The notes: generated from the letters alone by a model not told the origin. Counted from the first letter of the stretch, positions 1-6,763 are shown. The stretch is 7,925 bases of DNA from an uncultured Butyrivibrio sp. (GCA_947169985.1 CAMVRW010000103.1:1-7925); one strand, 5' to 3'. Made by a program: numbers and translations.

Positions 1-633
1 TGCTCAAGATACGGCGCTGAGCTGGAAAAATCTCTTTTGAAATATCAGCTGGAGTACCTGGCCTATGGGAAGGACAGTGACTGGGGGAACCTTGAGAAGA
101 TGGCGGAGAAGCTTCTTTTTATCAGGGAGGCCTCCAATATGATGTATCTTTTCAGTTGTCAGGAGAAGGTAAACGAGGCGGAGCTGGTGGCAGCAGCCCT
201 TTCTGCAATCCTGTTTGTTCCGGAGCTCAAGGATCCGGTGAAGTATTCAATCCTATTTGCCTGGACCTTTGCGGAGTCAATTTCCGATCTGAACATTCTC
301 TTTTCAGGAGGAAGGGTTCCTTTGTTTAAGAGTGATTCGACCTGGAGGCTTGGGCTTTTGGAAATGTTGAATTTCAGGGCTTATCTTGGTGGAGGTGATC
401 TTGGAGAGGGACTTAGGTATGAGGACTATCTAAGGACAAGGCTCTTTCTTACAGATCTTGAGACCAAGACTTTGCGCCTGGCGGACATTATTGAGATGGA
501 TGTGCGAAAAACTGTGGGGAACAGCCTTTTTATGCTGGATCACTGCCTTGATACCTTTCGGGCAGAGATCACAGTCGGGACAAAATATGGATATGAGGCC
601 AGGATAGAGAGGATTTATGGATATGAGGAGTAA
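1..633 (+). CDS. DUF5702-like Tad-locus protein, C-terminal part (5' truncated by window)
   Basis: The frame is open from base 1 (first codons read C-S-R-Y-G-A) to the TAA at 631-633, so this is the last 210 residues of a longer protein; the TTG at 37 is only an internal Leu codon. I recognise it as resembling DUF5702 proteins of clostridial Tad pilus loci, from the central stretch with FAWTFAESISDLNILFSGG and VPLF and the later YEDYLR. DUF5702 proteins are usually membrane-anchored near the N-terminus and expected to be largely extracytoplasmic; that N-terminus lies outside the window. Its molecular role is unknown; a part in pilus assembly or as a large pseudopilin-like component is inferred from context. 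The last 17 bases overlap the next gene, which suggests translational coupling. The family name is from memory of the motif pattern, without a profile search. Confidence 0.72.
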   Translation, partial: CSRYGAELEKSLLKYQLEYLAYGKDSDWGNLEKMAEKLLFIREASNMMYLFSCQEKVNEAELVAAALSAILFVPELKDPVKYSILFAWTFAESISDLNILFSGGRVPLFKSDSTWRLGLLEMLNFRAYLGGGDLGEGLRYEDYLRTRLFLTDLETKTLRLADIIEMDVRKTVGNSLFMLDHCLDTFRAEITVGTKYGYEARIERIYGYEE

Positions 634-1441
634 CCACAATGCTTTCCGGGCTTCCATGACAGTGGAAGCCTCGATTGCCCTTCCCCTTTTCATCTTTTTC
701 TTTGTGAACATCATGGTGGTCTTTAACATTGTGAAGGTTCAGTCGGACATGGAAGCGGCGCTCCACCAGACCGGGAGTGAAATGTCCCTTATGGCTTTTG
801 ACTTACGGCTTGGGGAGGGACTTCTTGGGGACTATGAAGGTTCAGGAGTAGATACTGTTGCAGGAGCAGGCGGTATCATTTTTGCAAAAGAAATGATAAG
901 GGATTACCTGGGAAAGGGCATTGAAGGAAGCTGCGTAAAGAATGGATTTGACGGTATCAGTTTTATCAATTCCAGAGTGCTTCTTGGAAATGACTACATA
1001 GACCTGGTGATGGACTATAAGGTCCAGCCGATGATCCCCATCGTAGGCTTCAAGGAATTTCCAGTAGAATCACGATTTTTCGGCCACGCCTGGACAGGAT
1101 ATGACATCGAAGCAGGCTTTGGAGAAATGGAAAATGAGGAGGAAATGGTGTACGTAACAGAGCATGGGGAAGTTTATCACAGAAGTGTTGACTGTGAGCA
1201 TCTTCACATCAAAGCCAAAAGCGTTGATATGAGGGATCTTAAGTCGCAGCGGAACAAGGATGGAAAGATCTATTATCCCTGTGAATACTGCGGCGAAGCT
1301 ATAGGAGCAGGAAATGTGTTTATTACAGGATATGGGGAGAGATACCACAGCAGTGTAGGCTGCCCTGGTCTGAAAAGAAAGATCTATACAATTCCGATTT
1401 CCCAGGTAGGGAGCAAAAGGCCCTGCAGTACCTGCGGTTAA
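617..1441 (+). CDS. TadE-like pseudopilin with C-terminal tandem Cys/His (YHxxxxC ... PCxxC) modules
   Basis: A 274-residue protein. The start at 617 has an AGAGAGG Shine-Dalgarno at 606-612; the ATG at 623 is an alternative. Residues 12-17 read A-S-M-T-V-E, a prepilin-type site with Glu at +5 after a presumed cut following Ala12, and are followed by one hydrophobic helix at about 19-39 (ALPLFIFFFVNIMVVF). This is the layout of TadE-family pseudopilins, which are processed by a prepilin peptidase and stay membrane-anchored with the C-terminus outside. The middle (about 60-170) is a typical unassigned TadE-like outer domain. The tail is unusual: residues 178-225 and 234-273 each carry a YH, a Cys five residues after the His, and a closing PCxxC (Cys193/222/225 and Cys249/270/273, with His188 and His244). 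Similar units occur at the ends of some secreted nucleases and other exported proteins and suggest metal binding. Function is inferred. Confidence 0.78.
   Translation: MDMRSNHNAFRASMTVEASIALPLFIFFFVNIMVVFNIVKVQSDMEAALHQTGSEMSLMAFDLRLGEGLLGDYEGSGVDTVAGAGGIIFAKEMIRDYLGKGIEGSCVKNGFDGISFINSRVLLGNDYIDLVMDYKVQPMIPIVGFKEFPVESRFFGHAWTGYDIEAGFGEMENEEEMVYVTEHGEVYHRSVDCEHLHIKAKSVDMRDLKSQRNKDGKIYYPCEYCGEAIGAGNVFITGYGERYHSSVGCPGLKRKIYTIPISQVGSKRPCSTCG
1148..1435 (+). repeat. Protein-level tandem repeat: two putative Zn-binding modules
   Basis: Two copies of the same protein motif lie in the pseudopilin tail. Copy 1 is residues 178-225 (bases 1148-1291) and copy 2 is residues 234-273 (bases 1316-1435). 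Each runs hydrophobic-Y/F-x-T, G-E, YH, S, V, C, about 20 to 30 variable residues, then PCxxC. Copy 1 is longer by about 8 residues (an R-N-K-D-G-K insert before YYPC) and has an extra His-Leu-His after its first Cys. The DNA of the two copies is clearly diverged, so this is an old duplication or a standard two-module domain and not a recent slippage. Metal binding is inferred from one His and three Cys per copy. Confidence 0.7.
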
Positions 1442-1463
1442 TAAGTAGAAGAAAGGCGATAAG

Positions 1464-1895
1464 ATGACTATTGATATATGCATTTTGATACTTATGTTGA
1501 TTGGTTCTGTGGTGGATATAAGAAAACAGGAAGTACCAATCCGGGCCCTTGGGGCTGGAATACTTTTATCAGGAATAAAGGTGGCAATGGACGTTATTTC
1601 CGGTTCCTTTGATCCGGTGGGCATTGCTCTTTCCCTTATCCCAGGCGCAGTGTTTCTTATTTTGGCTTTGGTTACGGGACAGGGAGTGGGATACGGAGAT
1701 GGCCTTATGCTCCTTTGCATTGGACCAGCTTTTGGGTTATACAGACTATCCCTTGGGCTATTTATATCTCTTTTCATCTGCAGTATGTTTTCGGGAATAC
1801 TTCTTTTAATGAAAAGAGCTAAGGGCGGGACCAGGATTCCCTACATACCCTTTCTTACTATTGGAATGGGGGCGATGATCTTTGCGCAGATTTAA
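1464..1895 (+). CDS. Prepilin peptidase, A24 family (TadV/CpaA type)
   Basis: A 143-residue polytopic membrane protein with two aspartates in A24 prepilin-peptidase context: Asp18 in VVDIRKQEVP and Asp79 in GVGYGDG (GxGxGD signature). These are the two catalytic aspartates of the family, which cuts the leader of prepilins on the cytoplasmic membrane face. Hydrophobic segments lie at about 3-17, 28-47, 53-70, 80-112 and 126-142. The short length, without the N-terminal methylase domain of PilD, is normal for TadV/CpaA. The late IPYIPF matches the conserved proline motif of the family. The start ATG has GAAAGG at 1451-1456 with 7-bp spacing. It lies between two pseudopilin genes and overlaps the next start by 14 bp, so those neighbours are its likely substrates, with the main pilin presumably encoded upstream. 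Confidence 0.9.
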   Translation: MTIDICILILMLIGSVVDIRKQEVPIRALGAGILLSGIKVAMDVISGSFDPVGIALSLIPGAVFLILALVTGQGVGYGDGLMLLCIGPAFGLYRLSLGLFISLFICSMFSGILLLMKRAKGGTRIPYIPFLTIGMGAMIFAQI

Positions 1896-2346
1896 AGGCT
1901 ATATGACACTGGAGGCTTCGCTGATCATTCCCATGGTCCTCTGCGTCTTTGCACTTTTGATCTACTTTTCATACTATTTGTATGGAAGGTGCATTCTCTC
2001 ACAGGATGCGTATGTACTGGCCTTTAGGGCAAGCGTGGAAAACTCTTCCCAGTGGAAGGATGACCCTGCGGGATACGTGGCCCAGAAAGCAGCCAGACAG
2101 GCGGGGAGTAAATACTTTGGTAGCTCTTTTCCCAGCTTCGATACAAGCATCCAGGGGAAAGAGATCCGGGTAAAGGGACGAAGCAGAGCGAGACACGCGG
2201 CCATGGGAAGATATTTTTTAAAGCCTAAGGGCAGTTGGGATTATGAGGCAGAAGGAAAAGCCAAAAGACGAAACTACTCATGCCACATTCGAATGGCAAC
2301 CAGACTTAAGGACTTAGGAAAAGAGATTTTGAATTTAGGAGAATAG
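1882..2346 (+). CDS. TadE-like pseudopilin (short, basic)
   Basis: A 154-residue protein with a basic leader (MRRFKG), a prepilin-type site G6-Y-M-T-L-E11 with Glu at exactly +5, then one hydrophobic helix at about 13-34. This is the usual TadE/TadF architecture: processing by a prepilin peptidase, then membrane anchoring as a minor pilus component. I chose the TTG at 1882 because an in-frame TGA sits at 1876-1878, a G-rich Shine-Dalgarno (GGGGG around 1868-1872) is close, and the alternative ATG at 1903 would remove the basic leader and the G/E processing site. The C-terminal region (about 90-150) is rich in Arg and Lys and has no recognisable enzyme motif. The start lies within the end of the peptidase gene (14-bp overlap), consistent with coupled translation. 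Confidence 0.82.
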   Translation: MRRFKGYMTLEASLIIPMVLCVFALLIYFSYYLYGRCILSQDAYVLAFRASVENSSQWKDDPAGYVAQKAARQAGSKYFGSSFPSFDTSIQGKEIRVKGRSRARHAAMGRYFLKPKGSWDYEAEGKAKRRNYSCHIRMATRLKDLGKEILNLGE

Positions 2347-2348
2347 AG

Positions 2349-3752
2349 ATGGAATATAAGTATTACAGAGAGTTAAAGCATAATTATCTTATTTTTGAAG
2401 AACCCGATAATAATGAGAACCCAGACAGATACCAGTACAAAATTGCAGAGAGCGGTCGCATCAAAAACCTTGTGCCCTGCACCGAGCGAAATATCAACGG
2501 GGAGAAGTATTTCTACTATGAGATTGGATCTATGCAGACTCTTCGTGACAGATTTGCTGTTAGCAGGATGGATCACAGGCAGCTTAGGGGGCTTTTTTTA
2601 AGCATAAAAGAGCTGCTGGAGGACCTTTCTGAGTTTTTGATGGGTGATGAAGGTCTGGTATTTAACGGAAGAGACATCTACACGGATCTTTCCACGGGGG
2701 AATACAGGTTTATCTTCTGTCCTTTTTATGACGAACAAAAGAGCTTTTCCGAGTTTTCGATGGAACTCCTTGAGATGGTGGATGAGACGGATGCCCAGGC
2801 CACTGAGATGGTATATAAGCTGTGTGAATTAAGCTCAGGCCAGGGGGATTTTATCTATCAGGTCATTGAGAATGTTCTGGAGGGTCAGGAGTCTTGTGAA
2901 AAAGAGGTTTTGAAATCCGGAATCATTATGTCTGGGGTGGATCAGAGCTTTGAAAGAAAGGATCAAGAGACCTTTGAGGGAGATTTTCAGGAGGAAGATA
3001 GCGAGTATGAAGAATTCGAAGAAAAGCCCCTGAAGAATAGCCGGTTTAAGAGAGCGGACAAGAGGCTCGGAGGAAAGTTTCAGATTCTTTTTGCCATGAT
3101 GTTTTCAGCAATTCTAGGGGCTATGGTTTATATAAGGATGAACTACACCCTTACAAGTCAGGAAAATATGCTTTCGATTCTGGTCATGATGGTATCTGCT
3201 GTGACCGGAGGCATATCTTTAGCAGGAGGTTTTAAGGAGATGAAGGGAGCAAAGCTCATGGCTAAGGCGGATGAGGAGACAGATCCTTCAGAAGACTGCG
3301 AAGATGAGGAATTTGAATATAATGACCTGGCGGGAGATTTCGACTTTACGGAGAAAGGTCAGACCTTTAGAGAACAGATACGGGTGAGTGGACCGCTGCA
3401 TACTCAAAAGACTGAATTTGAGTGTGGTGAGACGGTGGTTCTTGATGATAACTCAAGTGATGAGATAGCTCTTTTCAGCAGAAATCTGGATAAGACTGTC
3501 AGGATCGCATTGAGTGCGCTACCTGTTACAGTTGGAAAAATGGAGGGGTGCGTGGACAGGGTCTTAAGTGATAAGAGCATTTCAAGGATCCATTGCAGAT
3601 TTATGGAGGAAGCCGGAAAGGTTGCGGTTCTTGATCTTGGGAGCACAAATGGGACCTATAGAAATGGAATCAGATTAAAGCCTCAGGAAAAGACTTTTAT
3701 AGAACAAGGCGATGAGATCAGGATAGGGAGAGTATGTTTTGATTGCAGATAA
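2349..3752 (+). CDS. DUF6382-like membrane protein with C-terminal FHA domain
   Basis: A 467-residue protein. Residues 1 to about 175 resemble the DUF6382 domain found with Tad genes in Clostridia. An acidic linker follows (about 200-228, many Glu and Asp), then two membrane helices at about 244-262 and 274-294, a second acidic stretch (about 305-330), and a C-terminal FHA domain at about 385-465. FHA core residues are present: Gly396-Lys397 in place of the usual Gly-Arg, Ser412-Arg-Ile-His415, and Ser432-Thr-Asn-Gly435-Thr436. FHA domains bind phosphothreonine, so the protein probably senses or recruits a Ser/Thr-phosphorylated partner on the inner membrane face; both large domains are predicted cytoplasmic with a hairpin of two helices. 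The start is 2 bp after the upstream stop, with AGGAG at 2337-2341. It is the last gene of the Tad block. No kinase or phosphatase gene is in view. Confidence 0.85.
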   Translation: MEYKYYRELKHNYLIFEEPDNNENPDRYQYKIAESGRIKNLVPCTERNINGEKYFYYEIGSMQTLRDRFAVSRMDHRQLRGLFLSIKELLEDLSEFLMGDEGLVFNGRDIYTDLSTGEYRFIFCPFYDEQKSFSEFSMELLEMVDETDAQATEMVYKLCELSSGQGDFIYQVIENVLEGQESCEKEVLKSGIIMSGVDQSFERKDQETFEGDFQEEDSEYEEFEEKPLKNSRFKRADKRLGGKFQILFAMMFSAILGAMVYIRMNYTLTSQENMLSILVMMVSAVTGGISLAGGFKEMKGAKLMAKADEETDPSEDCEDEEFEYNDLAGDFDFTEKGQTFREQIRVSGPLHTQKTEFECGETVVLDDNSSDEIALFSRNLDKTVRIALSALPVTVGKMEGCVDRVLSDKSISRIHCRFMEEAGKVAVLDLGSTNGTYRNGIRLKPQEKTFIEQGDEIRIGRVCFDCR

Positions 3753-3765
3753 ATAGGCGAGTTTA

Positions 3766-3774
3766 TGGTATAAT
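3766..3774 (+). promoter_or_regulatory. Extended -10 promoter for the flavodoxin/SCP2 gene
   Basis: TGG-TATAAT at 3766-3774 is a perfect extended -10 element in the 49-bp gap after the FHA gene. The nearest -35-like sequence, TTGCAG at 3743-3748, is poor and 20 bp away, as is common for extended -10 promoters. A start near 3781 would give a leader of about 20 nt ahead of the ATG at 3802 and would exclude the ATG at 3775, which overlaps the promoter. It likely begins a new transcription unit, though readthrough from the Tad block is possible because no terminator is visible. Confidence 0.6.
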
Positions 3775-3789
3775 ATGGGTTATCAATGT

Positions 3790-3796
3790 GGAGGGG
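3790..3796 (+). promoter_or_regulatory. Ribosome binding site deciding the start at 3802
   Basis: GGAGGGG at 3790-3796 is a near-ideal Shine-Dalgarno. Counted from its GGAGG core it sits 7 bp before the ATG at 3802, whereas the in-frame ATG at 3775 has no comparable site. It fixes the start of the flavodoxin/SCP2 gene. Confidence 0.8.
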
Positions 3797-3801
3797 CACT
3801 C

Positions 3802-4809
3802 ATGAAGATCAATATCTATTATGGTGGACGGGGGATCATCGACGACCCGACTCTTTTCGTTATTTCACAGATTACAACAGTATTACAGGAATTAAATGTC
3901 AAGGTTCAGCAGTATAACCTTTACGAGCAGCGAAATGGCATAACTGCCCTGCCTAACACCCTAAAGGATGCAGATGGTATCATTCTTGCATCTACCGTGG
4001 AGTGGTTTGGCATTGGCGGTTATATGATGCAGTTTCTTGATGCCTGCTGGTTGTATGGCGATAAGGACCGCATAAAAGAGATCTACATGGCTCCGGTTGT
4101 CATGTCTACAACTCACGGAGAGAGGGAAGGCATGATGAGCCTTGCAGCTGCGTGGGAGATGCTTGGAGGACTTCCCTGTGATGGAATGTGCGGATATATA
4201 GCGGACACCACCAAGCTTGAAAACAGCACCGAGTATGCCAAGATAATCGAAAAAAGGACCGAGAACATCTATAGGACCATCAATCAGAAGATGCCAGTAT
4301 TCCCTGCCAGCAATCAGGCTGTCATCAACAAGGTTGGCGTTGCCAACAGTATAGACCTGACGCCTCAGGAGTCTGAGCAGTTGTCGGAATATGCTTCAGA
4401 TGACAAGTATGTTCGTAAGCAGAAAGAGGATCTACAGGAGCTTGCCAGCATCTTCAGAGATAAGATGGGACAGGATGAAGCTTCCGGTAATTCAGAGGAG
4501 TATGTTAAGACTCTGAAAAAAAAGTTCACCCCTGTAGCAGGAGTATCTGCCAAGTATAAGATTTCTTTTTCTGATAACGGGAAGCTTAGACCTATCATAA
4601 TTGATGTGGATAACAGCAAGTGTGATTGCCGGTTGGGAGACGAAGAAGGATGCGACGTTGTTCTCACGGCGGATCAGCGCACTTTCGAAGATATATTAGG
4701 CGGTCGTATGACCTTCCAGAGGGCATTCATGGCCGGGAGTATAAAGCTAAAGGGAGACTTTAAGCTCCTTAGAAGTATGGACCAGCTTTTTGACCTGATG
4801 GCTGAATAA
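3802..4809 (+). CDS. Flavodoxin-fold / SCP2 sterol-carrier fusion protein
   Basis: 335 residues from the ATG at 3802. The N-terminal part (about 1-160) reads as a flavodoxin-like NAD(P)H-dependent oxidoreductase fold: a first strand KINIYYGGRG, helix, a second strand ending VQQYNLYEQ, then DADGIILASTVEWFGIGG with MQFLD, which matches the S-P-x-Y-W-G-x-x-x-x-x-K-x-F-x-D region of FMN reductases. The usual phosphate-binding GSxRxxGNT loop is not intact (GGRGIIDDPT is there instead), so flavin binding is uncertain. After a charged linker (about 165-230), residues about 232-335 match an SCP2-type domain, best seen in VVLTADQRTFEDILGGR, then FMAGSIKLKGD and the final LLRSMDQLFDLM. SCP2 domains bind lipids or other hydrophobic ligands. 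The substrate is unknown. Cys-rich spots (Cys126/130 and Cys274/276) are notable. The next gene begins just after its stop. Confidence 0.8.
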   Translation: MKINIYYGGRGIIDDPTLFVISQITTVLQELNVKVQQYNLYEQRNGITALPNTLKDADGIILASTVEWFGIGGYMMQFLDACWLYGDKDRIKEIYMAPVVMSTTHGEREGMMSLAAAWEMLGGLPCDGMCGYIADTTKLENSTEYAKIIEKRTENIYRTINQKMPVFPASNQAVINKVGVANSIDLTPQESEQLSEYASDDKYVRKQKEDLQELASIFRDKMGQDEASGNSEEYVKTLKKKFTPVAGVSAKYKISFSDNGKLRPIIIDVDNSKCDCRLGDEEGCDVVLTADQRTFEDILGGRMTFQRAFMAGSIKLKGDFKLLRSMDQLFDLMAE

Positions 4810-4824
4810 GTGGAGACAGGGCGG

Positions 4825-5472
4825 ATGCAGGATAATAGCTCACCTGATGAGGGATATTGGCATACTCAATCTCAAATATATAAACATGCCTATATATGCA
4901 TGATCCTGTTGGCAATCAATGTGATCATTTTTGTTCTCAGTGGGACTTTCTTTCATCAATTCTATGAAAATGGAGCCATGGTAACTGAGCTCGTCTTGAA
5001 GAGAGGAGAGTTCCACAGGCTTTTTACGGCCATGTTTATCCACTCAGATGTAAATCACCTTATGAATAATATGATAATGCTCTTTTTGGTGGGAGCTATT
5101 GTTGAGAACTACACCGGGCATGTCTTCTTTTTTACCTTATATGTATTGTCTGGGATTTTTGGTAATGTCATATCCATGGGACACGAAGTTCATTTTAACC
5201 TGAAGTATATTTCTGTAGGCGCAAGTGGTGCCATTATGGGAATTGTGGGCTTTGTGGTCATGTGGATCATCATAAACTGGAAGTCGTTTGCTAAAAGCAG
5301 AAATGTGATTTTCCGACTGGCGATATTGGCGGTGTTTATATTTGAAGCGGTCACCTTTCAAAAAGGGGCCAATACTACAGCTCATTTTGGTGGATTACTT
5401 ACCGGTATGGTAATGGGATTTATCAACATTATAATTTTCCATAATAAAAAGAAGATGGAGGGACTGGCGTAA
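4825..5472 (+). CDS. Rhomboid-family intramembrane serine protease
   Basis: 215 residues from the ATG at 4825, with GGAG at 4812-4815; a GTG at 4810 would add five residues but has no good Shine-Dalgarno. It is a six-helix membrane protein with the rhomboid signatures: HSDVNHLMNN at 73-82 (His78 and Asn82 of the HxxxN motif), GASGAIMG with the nucleophile Ser134, and AHFGG with the partner His187. The Ser-His dyad is complete, so it should be an active protease cutting substrates within or at the membrane. Membrane segments lie at about 22-41, 80-96, 100-118, 131-150, 161-177 and 184-205. The long loop 1 (about 44-70) is family-like. Substrates are unknown; neither TadE-like protein shows an evident rhomboid cleavage site. 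Its stop overlaps the start of the HIT gene (TAATG), implying coupling. Confidence 0.9.
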   Translation: MQDNSSPDEGYWHTQSQIYKHAYICMILLAINVIIFVLSGTFFHQFYENGAMVTELVLKRGEFHRLFTAMFIHSDVNHLMNNMIMLFLVGAIVENYTGHVFFFTLYVLSGIFGNVISMGHEVHFNLKYISVGASGAIMGIVGFVVMWIIINWKSFAKSRNVIFRLAILAVFIFEAVTFQKGANTTAHFGGLLTGMVMGFINIIIFHNKKKMEGLA

Positions 5473-5879
5473 TGGATAACTGTATTTTCTGTAAGATTGC
5501 AAAGGGAGAGATCCCGTCAAACACTATTTATGAGGATGATTCCTTCAGGGTGATCCTTGATAATGGTCCTGCTACGAAGGGCCATGCTCTTGTGCTTCCC
5601 AAGGAGCACTATGCTGATCTTTTTGAGATTCCAGAGGATGTGGTTGCCGGAGCAGTGAAAGTGGCTAAGAAGGTTGCTTCCAATATGAAAGAAAAGCTAT
5701 CCTGCGATGGACTTAACCTTGTTCAGAACAATGGAGAGGCAGCAGGACAGACGGTGATGCATTTCCATCTGCATATTATTCCAAGGTATGAAAATGATGG
5801 CCAGCACATTCTGTGGAAACCAACAAGCCCTTCAGCAGAGGAGCTTACAGCTGTTAAAGAGACAATACTTGGAGCCTGA
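5472..5879 (+). CDS. HIT-family nucleotide-binding protein (Hint-like hydrolase)
   Basis: A 135-residue soluble protein of typical bacterial Hint size. It has the N-terminal CIFCKI (Cys4, Cys7), GHALVLPKEH (His46), LNLVQNNGEAAGQTVMH and the histidine triad H97-F-H99-L-H101-I-I-P, in which His99 is the expected nucleophile. Cys4/Cys7 with His46 and His97 match the zinc site found in many HIT proteins of Firmicutes. Such enzymes hydrolyse nucleoside phosphoramidates and related adenylylated compounds; the physiological substrate is often unknown. The ATG overlaps the rhomboid stop by one base, and the fumarase alpha start follows 12 bp after its stop. It is cytoplasmic and has no obvious functional link with the fumarase. 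Confidence 0.94.
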   Translation: MDNCIFCKIAKGEIPSNTIYEDDSFRVILDNGPATKGHALVLPKEHYADLFEIPEDVVAGAVKVAKKVASNMKEKLSCDGLNLVQNNGEAAGQTVMHFHLHIIPRYENDGQHILWKPTSPSAEELTAVKETILGA

Positions 5880-5891
5880 GCAGGAGAATTT

Positions 5892-6734
5892 ATGCGGGAA
5901 TTAAATGTTTCAGAAGTGACCAGGGCGGTAAAAGAGCTTTGTATAGAAGCAAATCATGAACTCTCTGAAGATATGGTCAATGCGCTTAAGGAAGCGCAGA
6001 CCCGGGAGGAGTCACCACTGGGGAAGCAGATCTTTGCGCAGCTTGGTGAGAACCTTGATATAGCAAAAAACGACAGGATACCTATATGTCAGGACACGGG
6101 AATGGCTGTGTTCTTTGTTAAGATTGGCCAGGATGTCCACTTTGTGGGAGGTGATCTGACTAGTGCTATCAATGAAGGCGTAAGACAAGGTTACACTGAG
6201 GGCTTTCTTAGAAAGTCAGTTGTATCCGATCCACTTATAAGAGAGAACACTAAGGACAATACTCCTGCGGTGATCCACTATGACATTGTACCCGGAGACA
6301 CAGTCAAGATAACTTGTGCGCCAAAGGGCTTTGGAAGCGAGAACATGAGCAGAGTATTCATGCTAAAACCTGCAGATGGCGAAAGTGGAGTAAAGGATGC
6401 AATTCTCATGGCGGTAAAAGATGCTGGCCCTAATGCCTGTCCTCCAATGGTTGTAGGTGTAGGTATCGGAGGGACTTTTGAAAAGTGCGCCCAGATGGCG
6501 AAAGAGGCACTTACCAGAAGTACCGGAACCAGTTCTCCTGTTCCACACATTGCAGATATGGAAAAAGAGCTACTGGAGAGGATCAACAAGCTTGGTATCG
6601 GTCCGGCAGGACTTGGAGGACGGATCACAGCCCTTGCAGTCAATATAAACATCTATCCCACGCATATAGCCGGACTTCCTGTTGCTGTGAACATATGCTG
6701 TCACGTAAACAGGCACGCAAGCGTAACACTATAA
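5892..6734 (+). CDS. fumA: Class I fumarate hydratase, alpha subunit (Fe-S)
   Basis: A 280-residue alpha subunit of the two-subunit, oxygen-sensitive [4Fe-4S] fumarase, which interconverts fumarate and malate. The three cluster cysteines are visible: Cys66 in PICQDTG, Cys183 in GPNACPP, and Cys270 in NICCHVNRHA (Cys269 is an extra neighbour). Other family blocks are LRKSVVSDPL, NTKDNTPAVIHYDIVPGD and KGFGSENMSR. Length is normal for the alpha subunit, and the start has AGGAG at 5882-5886. The related tartrate dehydratase alpha subunit (TtdA) has the same fold and cannot be strictly excluded, but a paired fumarase of an anaerobe fits better. In such anaerobes it serves an incomplete TCA branch between malate, fumarate and succinate, or aspartate salvage. 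The partner subunit follows after 48 bp. Confidence 0.93.
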   Translation: MRELNVSEVTRAVKELCIEANHELSEDMVNALKEAQTREESPLGKQIFAQLGENLDIAKNDRIPICQDTGMAVFFVKIGQDVHFVGGDLTSAINEGVRQGYTEGFLRKSVVSDPLIRENTKDNTPAVIHYDIVPGDTVKITCAPKGFGSENMSRVFMLKPADGESGVKDAILMAVKDAGPNACPPMVVGVGIGGTFEKCAQMAKEALTRSTGTSSPVPHIADMEKELLERINKLGIGPAGLGGRITALAVNINIYPTHIAGLPVAVNICCHVNRHASVTL

Positions 6735-6744
6735 TAACTTGATT

Positions 6745-6763
6745 CTTCTATATATAGTAGAAG
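6745..6763 (+). promoter_or_regulatory. Small intercistronic hairpin between fumarase genes
   Basis: CTTCTA at 6745-6750 pairs with TAGAAG at 6758-6763 around a 7-nt AU-rich loop, in the 48-bp gap between the fumarase alpha and beta genes. It lacks a GC-rich stem and a T-run, so it is not a convincing terminator. It could adjust mRNA processing or the alpha/beta ratio, but it may be chance in an AT-rich gap. Confidence 0.35.

Noticed and set aside
37..39. TTG as the start of the first gene
   Set aside because: The frame is open upstream to base 1 and no Shine-Dalgarno precedes it; the gene simply enters from outside the window.
430..766. Two minus-strand frames across the DUF5702/pseudopilin junction
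   Set aside because: His- and Lys-rich antisense shadows with no start signals or recognisable domain.
1070..1777. 235-codon open frame on the minus strand opposite the pseudopilin and peptidase genes
   Set aside because: It is antisense to two well-supported genes, has no family resemblance and no Shine-Dalgarno, and its composition looks like a reverse-frame shadow.
4810..4812. GTG as the rhomboid start
   Set aside because: It would abut the previous stop without a good ribosome site, while GGAG at 4812-4815 serves the ATG at 4825.
6730..6735. TATAAT at the end of the fumarase alpha gene as a promoter for the beta gene
   Set aside because: No -35 or extended -10 partner at a proper distance, and it overlaps the stop codon; chance in AT-rich sequence is the simpler reading.
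6485..6742. 85-codon + strand frame inside the fumarase alpha gene
   Set aside because: Out-of-frame shadow of a strongly conserved gene.
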